Below, in pieces: positions 35,201 to 47,794 of a stretch of DNA of 64,000 nt. The position numbers and the translations under genes were made by a program. Position 1 is the stretch's first letter. Every line of letters begins with the position of its first letter. This stretch comes from Theristus sp. LFF4_11 (taxonomy: Eukaryota > Nematoda > Chromadorea > Monhysterida > Xyalidae). The notes below the pieces were generated by a model. That model saw only the letters and a program-made list of their open reading frames with translations, did not search any database and had not been told where the DNA came from. Location: the NCBI GenBank assembly GCA_030248135.1, contig JASANC010005037.1, positions 1 through 64,000 on the forward strand. The letters are read 5' to 3'.

Positions 35201-36751
35201 ATAAATTGACGGTAGGTATAGAGGCTGTCTAACTTAGTCATCACGTGAAATCACTTTCATGTTTTCAGTTCTGCATCTGGATTAAACCGTGCGCGGAAAG
35301 CTTTTCAGCTTTTATGCTTTTATTATTTCTGCCCAGCAACCGGATTAAAAAAGCCCGTCCTTCACTAAGAACGCATCAACTTTTCTTTTCGATCAAAAAG
35401 CAAATGGTTGCGATAAAAAGTTGAGTTTATTCGGCTGCTTATTCGCCAAGCCGATCAGCTTGTGTAAGACCTTGAATTTTTGAATCCAATTGCAGTTTAT
35501 CAGTGTTTCACTCCACGTTTTCAATCATCGACAGCCTTCCAACTCCGGTGTCTTTTGCAAGCGATTTTTTCACGTTTCTGCATGCAATATTCGTAAACGG
35601 GTGGTTGTGCGGTTGCGTACAGTTTATTTTTATTGTCCGCATTTCTGAGACTGCAATAAAGTTTGTTTTAAAGCATATAAAATTTATCAACGAAAAACAT
35701 CTACAACAGAACCATATTACACTTCCTTATATTTGTAGCCAGTGATGTTGTTTTCACAGCTTTTATGACACAAAAACGTGAAAAGTTTTGCTTTTTTTCG
35801 TTGAAATCGCGTCGCTTCACTTGTTTTTTGTTATTTGTTTTCTTTTAAGACGCTCACGGTTTCACATGTTATATTTTCAAGTACGTTAGGCAGAGATAGT
35901 TTTAAAAATTTAAAACAATGCCCACGCGATTTAGAAATCATGGTCGTGCGTGTGGGCTATAAAGGCGTCACGTCATAGATCCGATTTGTTGCATCGGCCC
36001 ACATGATTTAGAATGACGTGGCTTTTGCGCTTTTTGATGTTAGCAAAAGGCATAGCAGACTACCAGGCACGCTCACACACCGGTTCAAATCCAGGAAGAA
36101 TTGCCTTTCTTATCAGTGTCGATCACCCAATTGAAATTGTCTCATTTTTAAGCGCTCTACCCATCGATCCTATGGTCAATATAAAAGTTACCCAGCTCCT
36201 TTTTTGCCCTCAATAAAGTTTTTCACACATGTTTTTTTACAAAAAAAGTATTAGCCACCGTGATCTGAAAACTGCCACTTTTCACAGCCTCTGATTTTTA
36301 TTCGTTTTGAATCATCATGGCCACAACAGCTTAATTTCATGCGCTGAATATCCGTTAGGCGGTGGTTGCTGTAGCTTTCATAGTTCGCTCATCACCTTTG
36401 TCAAGAAACCCACGCTTTCATACAAGCCGGTAACGTTTCAATCGCACAGCAACCACATGATTGATTTTCCTACATTTTGAGAACTCAACGCACTGGTTGG
36501 TCAGTCGTGGTGTGGGTGTGGTGTATGCAACCAGTCAGTGTCCTTTTACAAAAGTTTCAATTCTGTATAAATTATGCTGGCAGAAACGCAGCAAAAATCC
36601 GCACAATTGCTGCTTGCTTTCCAGCCCTCCGCAATCAACCACACCAAAAGAAGCCGTCCCGAACTCTGTCGACCGACTCTAACAAACCGCGACCAGGGGC
36701 CGAGTATCGTTATTGTTAAAGTCGCACCCGGACAACATCCGCCCCGGTCAC

Positions 36752-39700
36752 ATGCGTACCAAACAACAATGGCGCGGCAGCAACTACGTCACCAGCGGCA
36801 CCGGTGTGCTCCGTGAGCGCAACAGCCGCTCCGCGCCCGACCTGATCACGCAGATGCAGCGTCAACCGCCCGATCAACACAATCAACGCCACAATCTACC
36901 CGTGCAACATCACCATCACCATCGCCAGTTGAACTCGATGGCCGCAGCGCCGCCGACGAGGACCGTATATAAGCTGGTGCTCACTGGTTCGTTTACAGTA
37001 GAACTCGAACTCTAAATTATAGGCAATCAGCTGATTGGTTGGTGATCACGTGATAGGGCCAAATCACTTAGGATATTTTGAATTGCTACATAATGATTGA
37101 AACTACAATAGTTTCCTTTCTGCATCTGCAAAGGCACTGAGTCGCAGAACCCAAAAACAAATATAGTTCCGTAATGGATGTGTTATTTTCTTGTGGGGAA
37201 GTGTGAACTTGAACGCAGACATCTGGCTGTAGGAGTACCGTAGCTAATTATAATCGGTCGCGTCAAGACACTACTGCAGACGTCCCTGATCGTCAAGAAA
37301 GATTATTGCAACAACGTCTGTTTAGTTCGTTCTTTCTTTTCCAATCCAATCCAGACAGTCTTCTCGTACGAAGACCCAAAACAAAAAAAACTCACATTTT
37401 TTAGCGCACAGCTGTTCGCCCAATCTTTATCGATAAGTTTAGGAGTAAAATCTGTCTTTCAAGTTCAAGCAACTGAGCCAGCGTATGGAAGAACACAAAC
37501 TGAAAACAGCAAAAAGAGAGAAAACACGCCACACCGTTGCAGGCGGCCCGTGCGGCGGCAAGACGACGGGCCAGGACCGTCTGGCGACTTTTTTCGAGCA
37601 GCTCGGCTGGAAGGTGTTCCGTGTGCCCGAGGCGGCGACGATCCTGCTCAATGGCGGCGTCAAGTTCAACGAGCTGAGTCCGACGGCGGCGGCACAGTTC
37701 CAGGAGGACCTGCTGCTGGCGATGATGCGCATCGAGGACACGTTCATGCATCTCGCCGAGCAGTTCAACCGCAACGTGCTGATCATCTTCGACCGCGGCA
37801 CCATGGACCCGAAGGCGTACACGGAGCCGGACGCATGGCAGCTGATATTACAGGTTTGGTGGGGGGGGGGGCAGCCAGGGTGGAAACTGAATCGAGATGC
37901 ATGAACCTGGTTTCCCAGTTCTGTGCGCACTTTTTCGATGTATTTGTTACGGTAGATTAACAAGCGAAACACCGAAAATCCATTTTTGTGAAACATCGAA
38001 AACTATGCACGGGACTGGGGAACAAGGAAGGTTATTTTGTTTCAAGTGATCGAGTGGGGGGATTGGCTGGACGCTGGCGCTGGGAGTTTCGGTCTATCTG
38101 AAATATATTATGGGTGTAGCATTATGGGACCAGTAAGCTTTTATAAAGCTGGTCCAAAACCGAGAAACTGGAATATCGAATCAAACACTTTCCGTGAACA
38201 ATTGAAACTTTCAATTTTATTGAAAAAATCCACCCGGCGTTGCAGCGTAACGGTCTGAACAACGTGGACCTGCGCGACAACCGCTACAATCAGGTGGTAC
38301 ACCTGACGACGGCCGCAGACGGCGCCGAGAAGTTCTACACGCTGGCGACGAACCGCGTTCGATCGGAGACTGCCGCCGACGCGGTGGAGAAGGATCGAAT
38401 CACACGCAATGTGGGTTGAATATGGACGGGTGCACTGGAAGAGAGCTTGCGTGCGCGGAAAAAGGAAAACATCCTGGAGATTTTTGTGCTTCTTTTTCCT
38501 CCTCTTTAGTTTTATCGTGTTTGTTGGCCAATGCGAATTGCCGTGTTACTTTTGGACTTGTCGAAATTTGCTTTGGTCGTGCTGATTGGTTGAGCGCTGT
38601 TGCATCAGCACACAGCATGCCAGTGTCATGTTGAAGTTGTCAAAAAAAACGCTGAACTTAGAATAAATTGTGTGTTTCTTCTGCGTTATTGGAGTTGAAT
38701 GAAACCGGAGAAAGCAATACCGTTCGCTGATTGGCTGCATCTTGTTTCGAATCGTTGATGATGATGATGTGTTGTACAGTCGAACTCTAAATTATGGGGA
38801 ATCCGCTGATTGGTTGGGATTACGGTATGCATTCTTTCTGTGCAAACCAAACTCCCGCACAGCAATGCCTGCATAGAAAGCATCCTACCGTAATCCCAAC
38901 TAATCATCTGATTCCCTATAAGTTAGTGTTTGTCTCTACACATACATTCTGAGCTTGCCACATTCCACACTATAGTTGAGAAAGCGTGGCTCATGATGGA
39001 ATGAAAGAAAATGGTCGCGATTGGGTGTTGATGGAAGAAGGGCAGAGTGGGCTGTGAAACGCCCCCTGACTTCAGGCATGGGTCGGCCACCCCTACCTGG
39101 ACGTTGTCGACAACTCAAACACGAAAACCTTCGATGACAAAATGCGAAAGCTGATTCAGGTACGTTCGAGAAACACCAATTAAAGGCCGTTTTCGAATAT
39201 AGAAGTTCATTGCACTTTACGCTGATTCGGCAGATGATTTTTCGTTGCAGATTTTTTAAAATTTTAGTGTTACTCATTCTGTAACTTTGCTGTGAAAAAA
39301 ATCTGGCGGTTTCATCGGCGTTTAAAAATGTCAGCTGACGGTAAAAATGCCGCTTGGCGTTTATTAACACCAGCTGGCGTTAACTTTTTTGATGAAATGT
39401 TTTTAGCTGTTTAAACGCCAAAAACGCCAGAATTTTTGCGGTTCCGAACACCTGATTGGCTGCAGATTCGAATCCAGCTGCACTGATTTGGTTGCGTCAG
39501 CATACATCATGCAAAATATGCGGCCAATCAACAGCTACAGTTTAAAAAAAACTCATCTCATTGTTCCAACTCTTGTTACTTTTATCAAACCTAATCCGGG
39601 AGAAAAAGTGCAATGAAACGCGTTAACTAACCCGAAAACGGTCCTACTGCAGATCGTTTGCGATCGAATTGGCGTCGATTACGGTGACCGATTGGAGGCA

Positions 39701-40958
39701 AACGCTCGCAAACGAAAATGGCTCGTCACAGAAATCGATTGGTCGCGTTTCCCGAGTGAACATCAACAGTTCGATGTTATACACGACTACATGCTCAGTG
39801 CTGACCCGAACACACAGGTACAATGAGCCATATTATGTCGTACACACCTGCGGGTGAGCTCCGTCACCGGTGAGAAGAATTGTTCAACAACAAAAAATGA
39901 CAAATTGAGCTCAGTAAATCGCAGAAAACGGGCTAAACGCTATTTGTTGGACTATTTTTTTCAATATCAGTTATACAGTGTAAGTCTACGGATGAAACTG
40001 CGGGGAGACTAAATTGCGTGTGAAAAGCTCAACGGGCCTCGTTTGAGGTTAAAATTCCTCTTCCTATCCAATCACAAAAGGTCATCGTTTGGGAACAGTG
40101 GAAGTTCTTTGTGATAATTTTCAATAAAAAGTGGTAACGGCGTAGCTCAAACACGCCGTCCACATTTTTTGTTCATTGGCAGATTCGCATTCGCAAACGC
40201 GGCCAAGACGACCGCTGGTCATACACGTCCACAGTTCGTCGGCACGTGAACGGAGAGACGATCGAGACAAAGATGGCGCTCACAAAACGGGACTACGAAC
40301 AGATGCGCCCGCAGCGCGACCAACGCCGGTACGGCTCGTACTGGTTGCAAGACCGCACAGATTTTTTTAAATTCAAACAAGGACTTCGTTCTTGCCGACA
40401 TGTCGCCTGCTTGTGCCGGAATGTGTCAGACAAAAATGACGTCATCTGTTATTTAAAAAAACGCCTGTTTCTCATGAGCACAAGCACCAGAGGTTTAGTT
40501 CACCCGTTCACGTTTTTTTGTCACATGAAAGAAAAAAATCAGCCCTAAATTGTCAGGCCCGATTTGCTGGACACGCCAAAAAGCAAGTTTCCGACCACAT
40601 GACGTCAGTTATTGTATATCCGACAGGTTCAAATAAATAGGCTATACAGAGTAACATTTGCAGCTGCACGACATACAAGAAGCGTCTCTGCTTCAACCAC
40701 GAGGGCACCTACTTTCAACTGGACAACTACCAGCAGCCGTTGCCGCCGGGCGCAGGCGACCGCCCGCTAATGTTCCTCGAGACGTACACGACCCGCGAGC
40801 TCGTACCGCTGCCGGACTACCTCAAGGTCGATCGCGAGGTCACCGGCCGCTCCGAGTACAGCATGTACACGATGTCCGCGAGGCCAGAGAAGCCGGTCTC
40901 AAAGTTGCCGCCGCCGCCGCCGCCGACGAGTAGCGCCGCGCTGAACGGGCACGTCTGA
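36752..40958 (+). CDS. Ttd14: Ttd14-like P-loop protein (TRPL translocation defect 14 family)
   Basis: In Drosophila, Ttd14 binds GTP and phosphoinositide and is needed for TRPL channel trafficking. Seven exons: 36752-36986, 37543-37853, 38246-38410, 39076-39159, 39653-39817, 40183-40328, 40664-40958; all phases close and give 466 residues. The first ~70 residues are a His/Gln/Pro-rich leader. Then comes VYKLVLTGGPCGGKTTGQ (Walker A, about residues 79-88), FFEQLGWKVFRVPEAAT, LIIFDRGTMDP (Walker B-like), LRDNRYNQVVHL, AWVGHPYLDVVDNS, then the C-terminal CYTH-like half (IHDYML, IRIRKRGQ, TYKKRLCFNHEG, FLETYTTREL, YSMYTMS). The family's key motifs are all intact. The start Met is the first in a frame opened by a stop at ~36682; an upstream non-coding or short coding exon is possible. 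Intron 1 begins almost at once with half of a family B element. Confidence 0.94.
36996..37061. repeat. Half copy of inverted-repeat family B at the start of Ttd14 intron 1
   Basis: ACAGTAGAACTCGAACTCTA, then GCAATCAGCTGATTGGTTGG and TGATCACGTGAT: one arm of the family seen whole at 38775 and 60461. It starts about 10 bases after the exon 1 donor. Confidence 0.7.
38775..38931. repeat. Inverted-repeat family B, full copy
   Basis: Starts TACAGTCGAACTCTAAATTA and folds on itself: TTGGTTGGGATTACGGTATG on one side, CCTACCGTAATCCCAAC on the other. The end is CCCTATAAGTTAGTG. It is in intron 3 of the Ttd14 gene. Confidence 0.85.
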
Positions 40959-43840
40959 CAGAACTACTAGAGTGATGAGTGGTTGTGGTGGACGAAATTT
41001 GGTGATTTTTGGTTATGGTGCAGAAGAGAAACTAGTTTGAGTGGTGGCGGTTGGCAAACTAGCAGTGGTTGCGCAGTAAACGAAAGACTTGTTTAAATTA
41101 GTCACTCTGACAGAAAATCTTTGGGATTCGAATTCGTACCGTTGGGAAGTGCGATTTCGATTGATACTGGAAGAAAGTTTTAACCCGTGCCAAGCCGGAA
41201 TTCTCAGTGGAGTTCTTGGAAATTAATTAAAGATTCCAAGGAATACCGCCCAGAGATTTTTTCTCAGTGTACTACTGTACTACTGGTACTAGTATGTTAG
41301 AAAAACAGCTGAAGTTTTTTTTGGTTCTTTTGTTATGACGAAATACCGATCACTCGGGCAAAATGAGCAAATCACCTCACAAAAATGATGTTGAAACTCA
41401 TCAGCAGAAGGGTAAAAACGGCGCGATGGCAGCTTGAGTGTGTTTTATTATTTTGACCGTGTGTGTCATTCCGATCACCACACAATCTTTGAGAAGTTGA
41501 ATTCGATACATCGACTATTAATTTAGTGTTTTCAATGTTACAAATCGTACCCATGGATACGACACGATTCGTTTCGGTGTGTGGTGTTTTTGTTGGTCTT
41601 TGTGTTTTTTTCTAAATTTTCTTTGCTGTCTTTGTTAATCAGTGCGTTTTTCGCACCCATTTATTTGTTTATCTGTCGCCATGGTTTTAATCTGGGTTAG
41701 GATGAATGAAAAATGTTACTAATTTATAGTAAAATGAATTTGAGGAGCAGAAATGGTATCTCGGTTTTTGTTAAGTGGCGCAAAAGGTGTTGAGTGTGAA
41801 AGTTGTTGATTGTTGATTTTTGGTATTCTTCAATTTACAAACCGGTGCAGCTGTCTACTGAAAATGAAACTTGAACTTTTGATGATTAAGATGATGAATT
41901 TTTTCTGGTTTTCTGGTGATCTATTATGACTTGTTTTTTTGTTTCTTTCACAGCTGGAGATCTTCACGCGAGTCAAAATAGTACAGTACCGAAAAGTCTT
42001 GCATATAAGGTTCTTCCCACTTATAAGACCCCCACCCAAAAGTGGGCGGGGTGTCAAAAAAAAAGTTGCATGTTCAAAATCCTACTCGTTTATAAGGCCG
42101 GAACTCCTATGTGGTTTATAACCCTCCCCACTTTTAAGGTTGTCACACGAAATTCCACTTTTTTCAGGAATTTTTGATTTTCAAATTTATATAAGGAGAC
42201 CTTATATGCAAGACTTTACGGTAATTCAAAAAGTTGCAATCAATTTTTTCGGAAACTCTGAAAGCAGAAACACTTAACGCTGAAGTGCTCCATATTTTCA
42301 ACCATCCATTCTAATGCGCTTTATGTTTTTTCTTTGTAATGAGCGCACGTTTTTCCTTCTTTGTTTGGTGGAAATTTTTAAAGGACAAATACAAAAAAAC
42401 CAACTACCCGTTTTTTACTTTTTTTATTTTTTTATTTTTTTAAGATCGTTTTTCACTCATGGTGGATTATACTTTTGTAAATCTTTTTCGCTGTTCAAAA
42501 ATTCTAATCAGTTCATAAATATCACGAAACGATTCAACCAACCAAACCAGTATTCAGTATTGTTTTAACTTTGAACTTTGTGTCTTGAAATGTTTTGTTT
42601 TGCTTTTTAATGCCTGTTTTGCTCAATATTGACCAACGCGGTGTTCTATAAAAAATGGTCTATTTTTTGAAGTTATCAAACAATATTTTTCGCTGAAAAT
42701 TCGGATTCTTAAAGTAACGTTTGTTTGTTTTTAAGACGATCTCATGCAAACAATTAAATTTTCAAACCAATTCTAAAAGCGTAAAATAGTATTCTTATTT
42801 GCGCTTGATGTAAACGTTTTTAGTCATGTTGTTTGTAATAATGTTGTTTTTACGTTTTTCGGATGTTTGCAAAAGTCAACAACACAGAACTAATCAATTA
42901 GTCTGCTGAACAAAAGATTTGTAAACTTTATTGTTGAATGTCCATCTTTCTCTCTTACTATTTTAGGCGAACTCGTCACTGGCAAAGGTGTAAAGTTGTT
43001 GTCGAATTTGGCCTTTTTATTTAATGCGTTTGCTTTTATTTGACGCCAGAGTGTCGTGTAGATATCAATGTGTTTTTTTATGATTGTTGTACACCGTTGC
43101 AAAAATGGCAGATAGCCATTCAGGTTTTTTTTTGAAAAAATGGTCTTGAAGTTGATTTTAAGGAAATGAATGACGAACTGATGAATTATGGGGATCCTGA
43201 TTCCTGATTCCATGTGGTCGACCGCATTTTCACAGTCGTAATTCAGATATTGCGAACGTATAAAATTGAAGAAAACATTGCGGTCGGATCGAAAGAAGTG
43301 AAAAATGTGACAACAAGCGTGCGTGCTTTCCAACCAAAACCGAGAGGCCAACTAAGATTTAAAAATATTAAAAAGTAAGGAGCATCGCCATGATAAAACG
43401 TAAATCAAGTTATTAAACCGTTAAAATACTGGTTCGTAAGTTTACAAACGAGAACGGTATGCAAACCAGCATCTATCAAGTTGGCAACTAAAAAAATTGT
43501 TTGTGTCGTTTGCATGCAATCCCTGGTTGCTGCACGTGTTGTTGCAGTGACAATCAACTTTACATTTTCATTCAAGCAACAAGGGTGCATTCGTTTTTCC
43601 GCAAGCGAATTTTACACTGCAGCGGCACGGTCTAAAGTCTGCAAAAACTTTCTCGCACGTACAGAAGATGCTTGTTGCATCAAGATTGGGCGTGGTGTTG
43701 AACTTTGTGTTGCATGTGTTCTCTTCAACCTTTTACTCGCGTTTTTTTGCTTTTCTCCCGTTTTAGGCATATAATCTATTGGCGGCAGCAAATTTTGAAG
43801 AGCACAAAAGCGAGAGTGAGACGGTTTGCGGGCGAAAAAA
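40959..43840. other. Non-coding stretch between Ttd14 and the ZnT-like gene
   Basis: AT-rich, with a foldback element at 41987-42223 and otherwise nothing I can name. The minus-strand frame at 43351-42890 and the plus-strand frame at 43481-43774 have no family resemblance or splice context. Confidence 0.5.
41987..42223. repeat. Foldback element, ~240 bp
   Basis: Arms TACCGAAAAGTCTTGCATAT and, inverted, CTTATATGCAAGACTTTACG, with inner repeats such as CTTATAAGACCCCCACC and TTTATAACCCTCCCCAC. Only one copy is in this window. The terminal TACCGTA resembles the element at 28397-28857. Confidence 0.8.
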
Positions 43841-46800
43841 ATGGACGCCCGCGAGCGACCGCCGGCGGATGAGAATGACGAACTGTTGAATCCCGGCGGC
43901 TCTTATGGGTGAAAAACGGTTTTTATGCGCTTATTGGCTGCATGTGCATTGCGCGCTTTACCAAACGGGTCTTTCTAAATCGCCAAAATCAATAATGCAT
44001 TTCGCTTTTCCAGCAGCACCGCCACCGGCAATGCGGTCGGTTTCGGCGCGGGTCGCGGTCACGGGCACACGACGGTCAGCGGCGACGAGCCGAGCGGGCA
44101 GGCGTTGTACTCGCGGGAGGTCGACCGCGATGCGGTGCTACGGGCGTGCAAACTGCTGTTGTTCATTGCGTTCATTGCGGTCATTTTCATCTGCGGCACC
44201 ATTGTTGGTCGGTTCAGTAGCGCTGACTGGAAAAAAACCGTATTTCTGATTCGGTTGCCTATACCGAAAGCACCACACGAGAATTGATGATCAGATTTTC
44301 CCGTTTTGAAAATGTTTCGAAAATACAGTTAAAACTCTGCGGGGAGGTAACATCGACGGTGTGATGTATCGTGGTATCGCTGCCTGTTATAACATGGACG
44401 CTGTTCATTACACGTGGTGTAGGTTGCCGCAAATCACGGTACACCACAAATTGTTTAAATCGAGCACTTTTGGTTTTGGTCAAGTTATTGGTCACTTTTG
44501 TTTCTCAACATTTCCCAACACACAATTCGCCGCTCCGTTTACCAGGCGCCGTGTTCGCGGGCAGTCTGAGTCTGTTCGTCAACAGCACCGCCTACATGGT
44601 CATCTTCTCACGGGTGCTTTTTCTCGCGTTTCTGCTTCAGTGTGCCGGTCGGCCGACGTCAAGATTGGGGCAGTACAGAAAATATAGAATCGGTGAGGCG
44701 GTTGGGGGGGGGGTGCATTGGAAATGAGAACGGTCGAATGGGGACGAAACGTGCACGACACTACAGAAAACATAAATCGGCGAAAAAAGTTCAACATAAA
44801 AGTTCAACATTTCGACAAGAGCTGTTTGGCGCAGTTCTAAGGTGCAAAATGCGAATACCGAACTGCGACCTGTTGAGTGCAATTGGTTAGCGGTAAATCG
44901 TTTTGCATTTGCAGCTCAACAAATTTTGAACAAATTGTTGACTATTTTTACTCTCGGAGTCTCTGGTACCACTTTTTCAAACGCTGATTAGAAGAAACTG
45001 AAAAAAGTGGACTGAACTTGCCAGTCCGGGACGTTTCATCCGTCCATCAAAGATCCAATATGTATACTTTCGTCAGCTTCAATCCATATCCAGAGCTGTA
45101 CCTGTTGATGGCAATGCTTCTGCTGGCGTGGCTTGTCGTTGGTGGCGCCATTTTTCTGTCAGTTGACGACGCTCAGCAGAAAACGCACAAAATTCGCAAT
45201 CCGGTGGCGTTTCTGGCGACCAGCGCTGGCGGCTTTCTGTTTGCGGTCGTGTATGTTCCCGGGCTTCTTTTGTCTGGCTTCTGGAAAGTTTTGTCCTGAG
45301 AAAAATTGAATACGACATGCTGATTGGCTGCATCGAGCTGCCTAGACCACTGAGCGAGTTTGATTCAAACGAGGCTGGGTCTCATCAAACTGTTTGCTGA
45401 ACTCTGCAAGAGCCTGCATTTGAAATTTTGTTCTAAATCGGAAAAACAAGTTCAAAACTGACAAACAGCGCCTTGGCAGTGATCCTTTATGGCCAGCGGA
45501 TGGCGCCCCGCCGCAGAGGCCAGCCGACCCATGCGAGAGCGAGCGTCTATCCGGGCAGCAAATCGATCGTTGCAAAGCTGCCTGCTTATGGTTTGAGCAT
45601 GACTTTCTTGTTTTCTTTAATGTCTTAAAAAAGATTTGTTTATATTGTCGGTTTGAGTTGACAAGCCAGATTAAGAAACAGCTTGGCATTTAGGCTGCAT
45701 TCGAATCAGGGTTTCAGTTCAGGTTCCAGTCGATTGGTTCAGAGGATCCTCAATCAGTGTCACATATCGCAAAAAATGCGCAACGATGTCTTTCACTTTT
45801 TTTGTCTTTTTTGCTCGTCAATATTGAATGCGGGCTGTGCGCAGGCAGTTGCTGATTGGTTGAACGCGCACGCTGCACAGCCAATCAGCGTGCGCGCGTG
45901 TGTGTGTAATTTGGAAAAAAAGCTCAGATCGAGAGCGTGGCCTCCTGCTGAGGCGCACCCTGAAGCACGTGCCCATTCGACCGTACGTTCTGCTGACCGT
46001 CTGGTTTGCGCTGCAGTGCGTGGCCGTGCTCGCAGCCGCGCTGATTGTCTGGTTCTTTGTACGTTTTTTTCTTGCGCTTTGAATGATCATTGCATGCAGA
46101 ATTGACACTCCCGCACGAAAATGTTTTGAACAGTCTGGCTCTGGACTATTATTCCTGATTATGCTGATTGGCTGCTGAGGTAGGATTCTAGTACTGCGAA
46201 TCAGCTGTCAGTTATATTTCCATACTGACCGTGTATTCATTTTTCCAGCCGGAATTGGTGATGATCGACCTGATATTAGCGTTTGTGCTTTGTCCGTTCA
46301 CGTTGATTGCCAGCGGACTGCTGCTGAAGGACTTGTTGAACGTGCTGTCGGAAGGTTGGTGGACACTTTTGAATTTGGGGGTTGCTCCAATCCATTCATT
46401 CTTGTCAGACTTGTCGGTGGATTATGGGTTTTCAAACCCTTCTGAAAATTTTTAGTCGCTGTTTTTTGATTTTACCGGTTTCGCCATGAAGAATAATGGC
46501 AGACAAATCGACTTCTCCTTTGTCTTTCTCTACCTTTACTGGTTCCCGCTGAAACTTTGAAATTTAACAAAACACTGTGTCATTTATTTGTGATCATCAG
46601 TTGATCTTTGTTCTAATTTCGAGAGTCTCCCAATAAAACAAATTTGAAATAATCAAAAATTGACAGACTTTCCACCCCAACTCAGGAATTCTGCAAGGCG
46701 TCGACTTCAGTGAAGTGGTTGAGTCACTTTTGTCAATCGACGGTGTCACACGGGTGCATGACCTTCGCATCTGGGCGATGACCATGGACAGGGTGTCGCT

Positions 46801-47261
46801 CTCCGTGACGCTCACCATTGGTTTGAAATGACTTTGAATTTATGATGATTGGTTGCATTTGAATGCGAGAGCGCTGATTAGCTCTCTGCCAGACTGACAT
46901 TACACCTCTGCTGAATTCAAATGAACTGAACGAGCACTTAAAAATTACACAAATTAATTAAATTAAATAAAAATTAATTAAATTTAAATACCGGTAGATT
47001 AAATTAAATCAAACGTTAAAAGAACTCATTTTTAAACAGAACGAGCAGCGAACGTTGAGGATATACTGAATCGATCGAGCGCACTACTGAAGGCGAAATA
47101 CGACATCTTTGAGTATAAAGTGAGCTTTTTTAGTTTTATTGCGTGGTTCGTTTTCGTGTTTTTCAGCTTTTTTTGCTGTTTCACCTGTTCAGATTGACAC
47201 AACACGAGAGCGACTCGGTGGGACGGCCAGCAAAATGTGGCCAACGGCTGGACGCAATTGA
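43841..47261 (+). CDS. SLC30/ZnT-like (cation diffusion facilitator) membrane protein lacking zinc-site residues
   Basis: Ten exons: 43841-43908, 44014-44207, 44546-44692, 45094-45292, 45480-45568, 45928-46058, 46249-46354, 46686-46820, 47040-47119, 47193-47261; phases close and total 405 residues, a normal ZnT length. TM1 is LLLFIAFIAVIFICGTIVGG; then AVFAGSLSLFVNSTAYMVIF (TM2), RPTSR, TM3 ELYLLMAMLLLAWLVVGGA, TM4, TM5 ALQCVAVLAAALIVWFF, and TM6 VMIDLILAFVLCPFTLIASG. The cytosolic domain is LLSIDGVTRVHDLRIWAMTM...VSLSVTLTI. Aligned with ZnT2-type proteins, the TM2 His and Asp and the TM5 His and Asp of the transport site are all replaced, and the TM4-TM5 loop has no His cluster. Exon 5 (loop) and the exon 4 donor are the weakest calls. 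It may be a non-transporting partner subunit, as ZnT6 is for ZnT5, but this is inference. Confidence 0.82.
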
Positions 47262-47794
47262 CACTTGTTTTTCTTGTATCACGCTTTGGAAAACACTCGT
47301 GAAAAACGTTTTCTTGTAAAACATCGGAAGACCATTCGTTTTTAACATTTTATTTTCATGTTCCAATAGAAAATACAGCGGTTGTTTTAGCATCCACACA
47401 ATCGCAAACCAGATTTCTGTTGAATGAAAACAGTTTTGTACCGGGCAATGAATTCGGGTCAAGGTAAAATAGGTAGGTAGGTACATGACACCGTCGGGAA
47501 CTTCAGAACAATGAAACTTGCCTTTGACAGTTCGCAACACATGCAAAAAATATCCGTAAGTCACCGAAATGCAACTTTACAAAAGCGGGATAATCAAATA
47601 CCACGCTGGAAAAGAAATCTCTCGATTCATCTGGATTCATTTCACCTCTCATTTCACAAAAAAACTCTTCCAGTTGAATTTGATTTCAAAAATAATTTCA
47701 AATATAGGTAAATGCCATCAGGTGGTTGGAAGTACAGGAACGATACTCACACACAGTGTCATTTTCGTGACGTGTTCTGCCATTTTCCTTCCAC

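Larger units (their letters stand above)
30235..36751. other. Gene-poor stretch between the bHLH and Ttd14 genes
   Basis: 6.5 kb without a supportable gene. It holds a SINE at 31238-31418, a (TG)n tract near 32152-32237 and long T-rich segments at 32750-35900. Short frames are many but AT-driven; none shows a domain. It includes the upstream DNA of both flanking genes, which are divergent. Confidence 0.5.

Noticed and set aside
36461..36719. Upstream frames as extra Ttd14 N-terminal coding sequence
   Set aside because: The Ttd14 frame is closed by a stop at ~36682 and none of the upstream frames joins it through a supported splice pair.
37401..37996. Minus-strand frames overlapping Ttd14 exon 2
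   Set aside because: Shadows of the GC-rich Ttd14 coding exon; the plus-strand frame carries the Walker A motif and matches the family.
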